A stretch of 64,000 nucleotides of DNA from Sphingomonas baiyangensis (GTDB lineage Bacteria; Pseudomonadota; Alphaproteobacteria; Sphingomonadales; Sphingomonadaceae). Within the stretch, counting starts at the first letter, position 1. Each line of letters opens with the position of its first letter. Shown here piece by piece: positions 19,559 to 27,200 of the stretch. Both the position numbers and the translations under genes were made by a program. The DNA lies in NCBI RefSeq assembly GCF_005144715.1, contig NZ_SWKR01000002.1:682001-746000 (forward strand), given 5' to 3'. The notes under the pieces are model-generated. The model ran no database searches, was not told the origin of the DNA, and was given only the letters and a program-made list of their open reading frames with translations.

Positions 19559-20109
19559 CCGAGTTGCGTTCGATCGCCCGCAAGGGTGCCCTGTTTCTCG
19601 CCGCGCTGGCGTTGCCTGCCACGGCGTCGGCGCAGACCTGCGTCAGCCAGCGCGAGGCCGAAGCGCTGTTCCTCTATGTCGCGCCCGAGCTGATCCGCGA
19701 GGCGGGGCGCGTATGCGCGCCGTCGCTGCCGGCGGCATCGCCGCTGCGCCAGCCTTCGGGCGCGCTGATCGCGAAATACCGGGCCGAGGCCGACGGCGCT
19801 TGGCCGCTGGCGAAATCGGCCTTCGCCAAGCTGTCGGGCGCGGGCGCCAGCGAGCTGGGCGGGCTGGCGCAATTGCTCGATTCGCAGTTCGCGCGCCCGG
19901 CGGCAGCGCCGATGATGGCGCAGATGATCGCCGCGGGCATACGCGCCGACGACTGCCCGCTCATCGACCGCGCGATGACGCTGATCGAGCCGTTGCCGGC
20001 GCGCAACGCCGCCGGGCTGGCCGCGATCGCCTTCGATCTGGCGGGCCGCGAGGATCGCGGGCGGGCGATGGCGGTGCGCATCTGTCCGGCGCCGCGAGCC
20101 GCGCGATGA
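19555..20109 (+). CDS. small exported protein of unknown function
   Basis: A 184-residue protein with a signal peptide (KGALFLAALALPATASAQT, cleavage probably after ASA). The mature part is alpha-helical in appearance, contains four cysteines (ATCVS-type at its start, RVCAPS, DDCPL, RICPAP) that could form two disulfides, and has no domain I recognise. The ATG at 19555 overlaps the ispDF stop (ATGA) and its own stop overlaps cinA by four bases, so it is translated with them. A periplasmic location is inferred; function unknown. Confidence 0.75.
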   Translation: MTELRSIARKGALFLAALALPATASAQTCVSQREAEALFLYVAPELIREAGRVCAPSLPAASPLRQPSGALIAKYRAEADGAWPLAKSAFAKLSGAGASELGGLAQLLDSQFARPAAAPMMAQMIAAGIRADDCPLIDRAMTLIEPLPARNAAGLAAIAFDLAGREDRGRAMAVRICPAPRAAR

Positions 20110-20657
20110 GCGAGATTCGCGACACGCTGCTGCCGCAGATTCTGGTCGACAAGGCGATCGAGGTGATCGAGGCCAATCGCCGCGCCGGTCGCCGCATTGC
20201 CACGGCCGAGAGCTGCACCGCCGGGCTCGTCACGACCGCGCTGACCGAGATCGCCGGATCGTCGGACGTGGTCGAAGCGGGGTTCGTGACCTATTCAAAC
20301 GAAGCCAAGCGCGCGATCCTCGGCGTGAGCGGCGACGTGCTCGAAACCTTCGGCGCGGTATCGGTGGCGGTGGCGTGGCAGATGGCGCAGGCGGCGCTCG
20401 CGAAATCGGGTGCCGATGTCGCGGTCGCGATCACCGGCATCGCCGGCCCTGGCGGTGGGAGCGAGAAGAAACCCGTGGGCCGCGTGGTGTTCGCGCTCGC
20501 CGAGCGCGGTGCCGACCCCAAGCGCGTCATCGCCGACGCGCGCGACTTCGAGAATAACGGCCGTGGCGGGGTGCGGCTTCAGGCGGCGCTGTGTGCGCTC
20601 GAACTGCTGCTCCCGTCGTCCGAGTTGCCGGCTGCCGTTCCCGCGCCGGCGCCGTAG
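20106..20657 (+). CDS. CinA-type nicotinamide-nucleotide amidase
   Basis: A 183-residue protein equal to the C-terminal domain of CinA (PncC). It converts NMN to nicotinate mononucleotide and ammonia in pyridine-nucleotide salvage. ATAESCTAGLVTTALTEI, VTYSNEAKRAILGV and ITGIAGPGGGSEKKPVGRVVF are the family signatures, with the catalytic Ser in AESCTAG. The N-terminal MoCF-like domain of full CinA is absent, as in E. coli YgaD/PncC. The last 79 bases overlap the 3' end of the convergent ratA gene on the other strand. Confidence 0.92.
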   Translation: MSEIRDTLLPQILVDKAIEVIEANRRAGRRIATAESCTAGLVTTALTEIAGSSDVVEAGFVTYSNEAKRAILGVSGDVLETFGAVSVAVAWQMAQAALAKSGADVAVAITGIAGPGGGSEKKPVGRVVFALAERGADPKRVIADARDFENNGRGGVRLQAALCALELLLPSSELPAAVPAPAP

Positions 20658-21079
20658 AGGGCGGCCGCACGCGTCTCGAACGCGCCGATCATCTTGCGCA
20701 ACGCGCGATCGAACACCTGGCCCGCCAGCATCTCGAACATGCGGCTCTTGAACTGGAAGTCGACGCAAAAATCGACATGGCAGCCGCCCTTGCCGTCGGG
20801 CCGGAAGCGCCAGTCGTTGTTGAGATACTTGAGCGGGCCGTCGAGATAGTCGACGCGGATATGGTCGGGCCGCTCCTTCTGCACCTTCGAGGTGAAGGTC
20901 TCGCGCAGCCCCTTGAAACCGACGATCATGTCGGCGACCATCTCGCTCTGGCTGTTCGATCGCACGCGTATCGCACTGACCCAGGGGAGGAATTCGGGAT
21001 AGCGCGCGACATCGGCAACCAGATCGAACATCTGCTCGGGCGAATAGGGCAGATCGCGCGTTTCGGTATGCTTGGGCAT
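20579..21079 (-). CDS. RatA/COQ10-type START-domain protein
   Basis: A 166-residue polyketide-cyclase/START-fold protein. YSPEQMFDLVADVARYPEFLPWV and LKYLNNDWRFRPD followed by VDFCVDFQFKS are diagnostic for the RatA/COQ10 group. In mitochondria Coq10 binds ubiquinone and supports respiration; RatA of E. coli was described as blocking 70S association. In alphaproteobacteria the ubiquinone-binding role is more likely. The ATG is 8 bases after the lipA stop, so it is cotranscribed with lipA. The C-terminal Ser-rich tail overlaps cinA on the opposite strand. Confidence 0.88.
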   Translation of the reverse strand: MPKHTETRDLPYSPEQMFDLVADVARYPEFLPWVSAIRVRSNSQSEMVADMIVGFKGLRETFTSKVQKERPDHIRVDYLDGPLKYLNNDWRFRPDGKGGCHVDFCVDFQFKSRMFEMLAGQVFDRALRKMIGAFETRAAALYGAGAGTAAGNSDDGSSSSSAHSAA

Positions 21080-21087
21080 GGCGGGCC

Positions 21088-22005
21088 TTAACGCGCGGCG
21101 GCGAGCCGCGTTTCGCGGGCGGTACGCAGGCGGGCGAAATCCTCGCCGGCATGATAGCTCGAGCGCGTGAGCGGCGAGGACGCGACGAGCAGAAAGCCCT
21201 TGGCGCGCGCAATCGCGGCATAGGCATCGAATGCCTGCGGCGTCACGAAATCCTCGACCTTCGCGTGGCGCGGCGTGGGTTGCAGATACTGGCCCATGGT
21301 GAGGAAATCGACATCGGCCGAGCGCATGTCGTCCATCACCTGATGCACTTCGAGCCGCTGCTCGCCCAGCCCCATCATCACGCCCGACTTGGTAAAGATC
21401 GACGGGTCGTGGCGCTTGACGCTCTCGAGCAGGCGCAGCGACGCGTAATAGCGCGCGCCCGGACGGATGGTGGGATAAAGGCGCGGCACCGTTTCGAGAT
21501 TGTGGTTGTACACATCGGGTCGCGCCGCGACAATCGCCTCGATCGCGGCCTGCGCCTTGTTGCGGAAATCGGGCGTCAGGATCTCGATCGTGGTAGCGGG
21601 CGTGGTACGGCGCAGCGCCTCGATCACTTTGACGAACTGGCTCGCACCGCCATCGGGCAGATCGTCGCGGTCGACCGAAGTGATGACGATATGCTCGAGC
21701 CCGAGCTCGGCGGCCGCGTCGGCGGTATGCTGCGGTTCGAGCGGATCGACCTTGCGCGGCATGCCCGTCTTGACGTTGCAGAAGGCGCAGGCTCGGGTGC
21801 AGACGTCGCCCAGGATCATCACCGTCGCGTGCTTCTTGGTCCAGCACTCGCCGATATTGGGACAGGCCGCTTCCTCGCATACGGTCGCAAGGTTGAGCCG
21901 GCGCATCAGCGCCTTCGTTTCGGCAAAGCCCGTCGATGTCGGGGCCTTCACCCGGATCCAGTCAGGCTTGCGGGTACGTGGAGGGCGGGCGAGCGCATCG
22001 GTCAT
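21088..22005 (-). CDS. lipA: lipoyl synthase
   Basis: A 305-residue radical-SAM enzyme that inserts two sulfurs into octanoyl chains on lipoate-dependent proteins. The auxiliary [4Fe-4S] cysteines lie in [12 protein letters not shown] and the SAM cluster in [20 protein letters not shown] near the C-terminus supplies the conserved serine ligand. The ATG at 22005 ([16 protein letters not shown]) is chosen; a longer frame has a non-homologous leader. It is divergent from the carbonic anhydrase gene with about 127 bases between. Confidence 0.96.
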   Translation of the reverse strand: MTDALARPPRTRKPDWIRVKAPTSTGFAETKALMRRLNLATVCEEAACPNIGECWTKKHATVMILGDVCTRACAFCNVKTGMPRKVDPLEPQHTADAAAELGLEHIVITSVDRDDLPDGGASQFVKVIEALRRTTPATTIEILTPDFRNKAQAAIEAIVAARPDVYNHNLETVPRLYPTIRPGARYYASLRLLESVKRHDPSIFTKSGVMMGLGEQRLEVHQVMDDMRSADVDFLTMGQYLQPTPRHAKVEDFVTPQAFDAYAAIARAKGFLLVASSPLTRSSYHAGEDFARLRTARETRLAAAR

Positions 22006-22046
22006 GGCTGGCAGATAGCTGCGCGGGTGCCGCGAAACAACCGGGG

Positions 22047-22071
22047 GGAACCAAAGCGCTTGATCTGGGTT
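22047..22071 (+). promoter_or_regulatory. candidate EcfG (general stress) promoter
   Basis: GGAAC at 22047-22051 and GTT at 22069-22071 are separated by 17 bases. This fits the alphaproteobacterial EcfG consensus GGAAC-N16-CGTT, except that the base before GTT is G instead of C. It would give a transcript starting about 55 bases upstream of the carbonic anhydrase GTG. Assignment is by motif only. Confidence 0.35.
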
Positions 22072-22132
22072 AGCAACGCTGGCGAGGCGCGACGTGCGCG
22101 CCGGCGCCCTGACCTTAATCACAGGAGAGATC

Positions 22133-22783
22133 GTGACCTATTTCAGCGACCTTGTCGACGGATACCACCGGTTCCGCACCGCCGACCTGCGCCGCCAGCG
22201 CGAACGTTGGGAGCAGCTTCGCGAGGGGCAGAGCCCCAAGGTGATGGTCATCGCCTGCTCGGACAGCCGCGTCGAGCCCGCACAGATATTCGACACGCTG
22301 CCGGGCGAAATCTTCGTCGTGCGCAACGTCGCCAACCTTGTCCCGCCGTTCGATGCGGGCGGTGGTCTGCATGGTGTGTCGGCGGCGCTCGAATTCGCGG
22401 TGACCAAGCTCAACGTCGAAGAGATCGTCGTGATGGGCCATGGCAAGTGCGGCGGCGCCCATGCGGCACTTACCGAAATGTTCCACGACGCGCCGCACGG
22501 CGAAGGCGGCTTCGTGCACGACTGGGTGAGCATCCTCGACGAAGCGCGCGATCGCGTGAAGGCCAAGTGCGGCGACGGCCCCGAGGCGAGCCGCGAGATG
22601 GAGCTCGAAACCGTGCGCACCTCGATCGCCAATCTGCGCACTTTCCCGTTCATCCCGCCGCGCGAGAGCAGCGGTGCGCTCAAGCTGCACGGCGCCTACT
22701 TCTCGATCGCCGAAGGCGTGCTCGAGGTAATGGGCGAGGACGGCGAGTTCGCGCCCGCGCAGCCTGCAATGGCCGAGGCCTGA
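22133..22783 (+). CDS. beta-class carbonic anhydrase
   Basis: A 216-residue zinc enzyme that interconverts CO2 and bicarbonate. Zinc ligands are C42 in ACSDSR (with the Asp/Arg dyad) and H103/C106 in MGHGKCGG. The GTG at 22133 is chosen because AGGAGAG sits 3 to 5 bases upstream; the in-frame ATG at 22094 has no comparable site. A candidate stress promoter precedes it and a strong hairpin follows it, suggesting a single-gene transcript. It has no signal peptide, so it is cytosolic. Confidence 0.93.
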   Translation: MTYFSDLVDGYHRFRTADLRRQRERWEQLREGQSPKVMVIACSDSRVEPAQIFDTLPGEIFVVRNVANLVPPFDAGGGLHGVSAALEFAVTKLNVEEIVVMGHGKCGGAHAALTEMFHDAPHGEGGFVHDWVSILDEARDRVKAKCGDGPEASREMELETVRTSIANLRTFPFIPPRESSGALKLHGAYFSIAEGVLEVMGEDGEFAPAQPAMAEA

Positions 22784-22789
22784 TCCTTT

Positions 22790-22824
22790 CGCGGCGGCGA
22801 GCCATTCGGCCTGCCGCCGCGTTT
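22790..22824 (+). terminator. likely terminator of the carbonic anhydrase gene
   Basis: CGCGGCGGC (22790-22798) and GCCGCCGCG (22813-22821) form a perfect 9-bp stem with a 14-base loop, followed by TTT. It begins six bases after the stop codon. The T-run is short, so termination may be partial. Confidence 0.55.
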
Positions 22825-22857
22825 CGCCCATTGTCGCGGCGCCGCGCGGGCGGGTAG

Positions 22858-23637
22858 ATGCAGGGCATGACCGGTTTGCCCGCACTGCTGCAACAGGCCC
22901 GCTCCGAAGGCGATCGCCTGCATTTCGATATTCCCGCCGACTGGATGCAGGGCCGTACCGCATTCGGCGGCCTCTCTAGCGCGCTCGCATTGCGCGCAGC
23001 GCTTGCCGCTTCTCCCGAGCTCCCACCGCTGCGATCGGCGCAGATCGCCTTCGTCGGTCCGCTCGCGGGGGCGGTGACGGTAGAGGCACGGCTGCTGCGG
23101 CGGGGGCGCAACGTGGCGTTCGTCGAGGCCGACCTTAGCGGCGAAGCGGGGCTGGGGCTGCGGGCGACGTTCGTGTTTATGGCGCCGCTCGCCTCGTCGA
23201 TCATGCATGACAGCGCCCCGCAGGCGCCGCGCTCCGTACCGCCGACCGACGCGTCGCTCTATGTCGGTCCACCGGGCTTCTTCACGCATAATTTCGAGTT
23301 TCATGACGACAAGGCGGTTCTGGAGCCTGCCGAATGGCTGCGCTGGGCTCGGTTGCGCGAGCGTGAGGACCTTGATCCGCCGATGGAGTTGCTCGCAGTG
23401 GGCGATGCGCTGCCGCCTGCGGCATTCCGCCTGCTGCCCGAACCGCGGCCGTTGAGCTCGCTCACCTGGCAGTTGAACCTGCTGACGGCAGCGCCTAGCA
23501 CGCGCGATGGCTGGTGGCTGCTCCACGCGCACGCCGATCATGCGCGCGACGGTCATTCGAGCCAGCGGATGCGCATCTGGAATGCTGATGGCGTGCTCGT
23601 CGCCGAGGCGATGCAGAGTGTGGCGATCTTCGGCTGA
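22858..23637 (+). CDS. acyl-CoA thioesterase, TesB-like double hotdog
   Basis: A 259-residue protein with two hotdog-fold halves. The first half contains DWMQGRTAFGGLSSALALRAA and LRSAQIAFVGPL; the second contains PLSSLTWQLNLL and HAHADHARDGHSSQRMRIW. This matches the thioesterase family of TesB-like acyl-CoA hydrolases, which release free fatty acids from CoA. The ATG at 22858 is used; ATG 22867 is possible. It sits alone between two transcriptional hairpins. The acyl specificity cannot be told. Confidence 0.83.
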   Translation: MQGMTGLPALLQQARSEGDRLHFDIPADWMQGRTAFGGLSSALALRAALAASPELPPLRSAQIAFVGPLAGAVTVEARLLRRGRNVAFVEADLSGEAGLGLRATFVFMAPLASSIMHDSAPQAPRSVPPTDASLYVGPPGFFTHNFEFHDDKAVLEPAEWLRWARLREREDLDPPMELLAVGDALPPAAFRLLPEPRPLSSLTWQLNLLTAAPSTRDGWWLLHAHADHARDGHSSQRMRIWNADGVLVAEAMQSVAIFG

Positions 23638-23747
23638 TACATGTTGCGACAAGTTCGTGCCGGCATGACAAACCGGCGCGACAGGTGGCGTGCAGACAGG
23701 ATGTCGAAGCCGGGATAGGCCCGGTCCAACCGACAGGAACGCCCCCC

Positions 23748-24263
23748 ATGAAGAAGCTCATTCTCTCCGCAACGCTTGCCGCCACCGCGCTCACCGGCGC
23801 AGCCTTCGCCGCGCAGACCGCGTCGGCAGGCACGCCGCAGGCGCAGAAGCAGCGCCCCGCCCCGCCCGCGACGCGCGCCGAAGTGATCGCGCGGGCCGAC
23901 GCGCGGTTCGCGCGTATCGACGCCGACGGCAACGGCCAGATCACGACCGCCGAGCGTAGCGCGATGCGCGAAAAGCGCGCCGAGCGCCGTGAAGCGCGCG
24001 GCAAGGCGATGCGTCGCGGCGGCGAACGCATGATGCAGCGCATGATGGCGCGCATCGACACCAATGGCGACGGCCAGATCAGCCGCGAGGAGCATCGCCA
24101 GGCAGCGTTGACGCGCTTCGCGCGGATCGATACCGATGGTGACGGCACCGTCAGCGCCGCCGAGCGCGAGACGATCAAGGTCAAGCGCGCCGAGCGCCGC
24201 GAGCGCTGGGCCGAGCGCCGCGCTGCACGTCAGGCGCAGCAGCAGCCCGCCCAGTCGAACTAA
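23748..24263 (+). CDS. exported EF-hand calcium-binding protein
   Basis: A 171-residue secreted protein. A signal peptide (MKKLILSATLAATALTGAAF, cleavage near AFAAQ) is followed by three canonical EF-hand loops: DADGNGQITTAE, DTNGDGQISREE and DTDGDGTVSAAE. Between them are very basic Arg/Glu-rich helices with repeats of AERR. A full EF-hand pair plus an odd third is common in bacterial calcium-binding proteins. A role in calcium buffering or sensing at the cell surface is inferred. The ATG follows AGGAA by 9 bases. A strong terminator hairpin lies just after the stop. Confidence 0.88.
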   Translation: MKKLILSATLAATALTGAAFAAQTASAGTPQAQKQRPAPPATRAEVIARADARFARIDADGNGQITTAERSAMREKRAERREARGKAMRRGGERMMQRMMARIDTNGDGQISREEHRQAALTRFARIDTDGDGTVSAAERETIKVKRAERRERWAERRAARQAQQQPAQSN

Positions 24264-24276
24264 GCCGTCAAGTGGT

Positions 24277-24303
24277 GCCGGGCGGGTCCCCTTCCCGCCC
24301 GGC
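24277..24303 (+). terminator. strong terminator hairpin after the EF-hand gene
   Basis: GCCGGGCGGG (24277-24286) and CCCGCCCGGC (24294-24303) make a perfect 10-bp stem with a 7-base loop, 13 bases after the stop codon, followed by GCATTTG. It separates the EF-hand gene from the two-component operon. Confidence 0.7.
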
Positions 24304-24307
24304 GCAT

Positions 24308-24338
24308 TTGACGCTGGCGCTGCCAAACAAGGTATAGT
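24308..24338 (+). promoter_or_regulatory. candidate sigma-70 promoter of the two-component pair
   Basis: TTGACG at 24308-24313 and TATAGT at 24333-24338 are good -35 and -10 matches but the spacer is 19 bases, longer than ideal. The -10 box ends two bases before the ATG at 24341, so transcription would begin near that ATG and a start at ATG 24350 would be nearly leaderless. Confidence 0.4.
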
Positions 24339-24340
24339 CT

Positions 24341-25069
24341 ATGGCCGACATGGCCGACATTCCCCATCTGTTGCTGGTCGATGACGAACGCTCGATCCGC
24401 GAGCCGCTGGCGCAGTATCTGACCAAGCAGGGCTTTCGCGTGACGCAGGCCGGCGACGCCGAAGGCGCGCGTGCGCGCCTTGCCGCCTATGCGATCGACC
24501 TCGCCATTCTCGACATCATGATGCCCGGCGAAGACGGCCTCAGCCTGTGCCGCCACATCCGCGAGACGGGCGATACGCCGGTGATTCTGCTGACGGCGCG
24601 CAGCGAGGAGACCGACCGGATCGTGGGCCTCGAGATGGGCGCCGACGACTATGTCGTGAAGCCCTTCTCGCCGCGCGAGCTGCTGGCACGCATCAAGGTG
24701 ATCCTGCGGCGCGTCGCCGCCGGCGGCGTGCGGCAGCATGCGCCCGATGCCGGCGCCTATGCCTTTGCCGGCTGGGTGCTCAAGACGGGCGAGCGCGCGC
24801 TGGTCGATCGCGAAGGCGTATCGGTGCCGCTGTCGACGGGTGAATACAACCTGCTCCACGCGCTCGTCACGCGCCCGCGCCAGGTGCTGACGCGCGACCA
24901 GCTGCTCGATCTCACGCAAGGCCGCGAAGCCGCCGCCTTCGATCGCGCGATCGACAACCAGGTGAGCCGGCTGCGCAAGAAGATCGAGGCCGATCCGCGC
25001 AATCCCGCGCTCATCAAGACGGTGTGGGGCGGCGGCTACACCTTGGCGAGCGAAGTCACTCGGCTGTGA
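24341..25069 (+). CDS. OmpR/PhoB-family response regulator
   Basis: A 242-residue regulator: receiver domain with acidic pocket VDDE, phospho-acceptor D58 (LAILDIMMPGEDG) and VVKPFSPREL, then a winged-helix DNA-binding domain (LVTRPRQVLTRDQLLDL, then FDRAIDNQVSRLRKKIE, and a C-terminal GGYTL). The paired kinase follows with a 4-base overlap. Two ATGs nine bases apart lie in the repeat ATGGCCGAC; either may be used. The stimulus and targets are not evident from the neighbours. Confidence 0.94.
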   Translation: MADMADIPHLLLVDDERSIREPLAQYLTKQGFRVTQAGDAEGARARLAAYAIDLAILDIMMPGEDGLSLCRHIRETGDTPVILLTARSEETDRIVGLEMGADDYVVKPFSPRELLARIKVILRRVAAGGVRQHAPDAGAYAFAGWVLKTGERALVDREGVSVPLSTGEYNLLHALVTRPRQVLTRDQLLDLTQGREAAAFDRAIDNQVSRLRKKIEADPRNPALIKTVWGGGYTLASEVTRL

Positions 25070-26442
25070 CGTCGGCGGCGGCAGCGCGGCGGGGCGGCTG
25101 GCCGCGCAGCCTTTCGGGGCAGATCGCGCTGCTCGTCGCGCTCGCGTTGCTTGTCGCGCAGCTCATCAATTTCGGACTGTTGTGGCGAGAGCGACGCGAA
25201 GCGCGCTTCGCGCAGGTCACGGTGCCTGCGATTACGCGGATAGTCGACGCCGCCGAGCGGCTTGCGGCGGGCCGTGGCGCGATGCTCGAGCGGCAGCGGC
25301 CGCGCGGGCGCGTGCGGCTGATCTCCGTCAACCCGGTGCCGACGGGCTTGCCGCGCGCCGCCGACGTCGAGACGGGCATCGCTGCGGGACTTGCCGAAGC
25401 GGGTGTCGAGCATGGTGCCATCGTGAGCGGTATTCGCCGTTTTGATCCTGACGATCCGCGGCTTACGGCGATGCGCCCGCGCCGTGCCGAGCGACTGGCG
25501 AACCTTGGCGGCGAGCTTGTCGTCGCGGTAGAGCTTCCCGGGCGTGGCTGGCTCACCCTGCGCGCGCCGTGGCCGCGCAGCGAGCGCGCGTTGATCGCCC
25601 GGCTGATCGCGCAGACGCTGATCCTCTATGCCGTGGTGCTGCTCCCCGTCCTTTGGATCGGCAGGCGGGTGACGCGCCCGCTGGCCGAGCTGACCGAGCG
25701 CGCGAGGAGCTTCGCCCCCGGCAGCACGCCCGAACCGATGCCCGAACGCGGCCCTCCCGACGTGCGCGCGCTCATCGGCGCATACAACGGACTGTCCGAG
25801 CGCGTGACCGCGATGCTCGACGAGAAGGACCGGATGCTCGGCGCGATCGGCCATGATCTGCGCACGCCGCTGGCGGCGCTGCGCGTCCGCATCGAATCGG
25901 TCGACGACGACACCGATCGCACGCGCATGGCCGACATCATCGAAGACATGAACCGCATGCTCGAGGACATCCTGTCCTTGGCACGGCTCGGACGGCCAAG
26001 CGAAGCCGCCACCGAGACCGATCTGGGCGCGCTGGTCGACGCCGTGGTCGAGGATTTCCGCGATCTGGGCCATGACGTGCGCTTCGACGAGCCGCCGCGC
26101 ATCGCGATGCGCGTGCGCCCCACGCTGATGCGGCGCGCGGTTCGCAACCTCATCGAGAATGCGGTGAAATATGCCGGTGCCGCCGAGGTTGAGATAATTG
26201 CGGCCGCCGGTCGCGTCGCGATCGAGATAGGCGATCGGGGTCCGGGCCTGCCCGATGACCGGCTAGAGGCGATGTTCGACCCGTTCGTCCGCCACGAAGG
26301 CTCGCGCAACCGCGATACCGGCGGCATCGGACTGGGGCTGGCGCTGACGCGCGCGATCGTGCGCGATGCGGGCGGCGGCGTAACGCTCGCCAATCGCGAC
26401 GGCGGTGGGCTGGTGGCGCGGATCGAGCTGCCGCGCGGATGA
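25066..26442 (+). CDS. HAMP sensor histidine kinase
   Basis: A 458-residue membrane kinase paired with the preceding regulator. An N-terminal helix (GQIALLVALALLVAQLINFG), a periplasmic sensor of roughly 150 residues, a second helix (ILYAVVLLPVLWIG) and a HAMP region (RRVTRPLAELTERARSF) lead to the H-box IGHDLRTPLAALRVRIES (H263) and an ATP domain with IGDRGPGLPDD and GGIGLGLALTRAIV. The GTG at 25066 overlaps the regulator stop (GTGA). Architecture resembles EnvZ/PrrB-like kinases, but the signal is unknown. Confidence 0.93.
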   Translation: MTSAAAARRGGWPRSLSGQIALLVALALLVAQLINFGLLWRERREARFAQVTVPAITRIVDAAERLAAGRGAMLERQRPRGRVRLISVNPVPTGLPRAADVETGIAAGLAEAGVEHGAIVSGIRRFDPDDPRLTAMRPRRAERLANLGGELVVAVELPGRGWLTLRAPWPRSERALIARLIAQTLILYAVVLLPVLWIGRRVTRPLAELTERARSFAPGSTPEPMPERGPPDVRALIGAYNGLSERVTAMLDEKDRMLGAIGHDLRTPLAALRVRIESVDDDTDRTRMADIIEDMNRMLEDILSLARLGRPSEAATETDLGALVDAVVEDFRDLGHDVRFDEPPRIAMRVRPTLMRRAVRNLIENAVKYAGAAEVEIIAAAGRVAIEIGDRGPGLPDDRLEAMFDPFVRHEGSRNRDTGGIGLGLALTRAIVRDAGGGVTLANRDGGGLVARIELPRG

Positions 26443-27200
26443 CGGAACCCGCCGGGCGCGCGACGCATTGCATCACCCTACCCTCTCCGGATGCCGTCGC
26501 TCCCCGCATGCTCAAGGTCGCCAGCTACAATATGCGCAAGGCCGTTGGCACCGATCGGCGGCGTCGCCCCGAGCGAACGCTCGAAGTGCTGCGCGAGATC
26601 GATGCCGATATCGTCGCCTTGCAGGAGGCCGATCGCCGGTTCGGCGCGCGCGCCGCAGTGCTGAGCACGCATCTGCTTGCCGAGCACAGCGACTATATGG
26701 CCGCGCCCGTCGCGATGCGGGCAGCGAGCATGGGCTGGCACGGCAATGTGCTGCTCGTGCGCCGCGATGCCGAGATCGTCGATTGCGAAGCGATCCATCT
26801 CCCCGCGCTCGAGCCGCGCGGCGCCATCTCGGCCGATATACGGATCGGCACGCGGATGCTGCGCGTCGTCGGCATGCACCTCGACCTTTCGGGATTGTGG
26901 CGGCGGCGGCAGGCCAACGCCATTCTTGCGCATCTGGAAGCGAACGCGCACCCGATGCCGACGGTCCTGATGGGCGACCTCAACGAATGGCGACCGACGG
27001 CGGGGTGCCTCCAGGACTTCTGTCGCAGCTTCACGCTCGCCGAGACGGGGCCGAGCTTCCATGCGCGCCGGCCGGTGGGCAGGCTCGACCGCATCCTCGT
27101 CAGTCGCGAGCTGCGCGTGGTGGCGAGCGGCGTGCACAGCAGTGCGGCGGCACGCACCGCATCGGATCACCTGCCGATCTGGGCCGAGCTCGCTTCCTGA
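26439..27200 (+). CDS. endonuclease/exonuclease/phosphatase-family protein
   Basis: A 253-residue EEP-fold (DNase I-like) hydrolase. The family's metal and catalytic motifs are in order: VASYNMRK, LQEAD, MHLDLSG, GDLNEW and ASDHLPIWAEL. Members cleave phosphodiester or phosphomonoester bonds in nucleic acids, inositol phosphates or sphingolipids. No signal peptide is clear from ATG 26439, which overlaps the kinase stop (ATGA). Starting at ATG 26508 (MLKVASYNMRK) would give only the catalytic core. Its stop overlaps the patatin gene by one base. A phospholipid/sphingolipid-related role next to a patatin is tempting but unproven. Confidence 0.85.
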   Translation: MTEPAGRATHCITLPSPDAVAPRMLKVASYNMRKAVGTDRRRRPERTLEVLREIDADIVALQEADRRFGARAAVLSTHLLAEHSDYMAAPVAMRAASMGWHGNVLLVRRDAEIVDCEAIHLPALEPRGAISADIRIGTRMLRVVGMHLDLSGLWRRRQANAILAHLEANAHPMPTVLMGDLNEWRPTAGCLQDFCRSFTLAETGPSFHARRPVGRLDRILVSRELRVVASGVHSSAAARTASDHLPIWAELAS

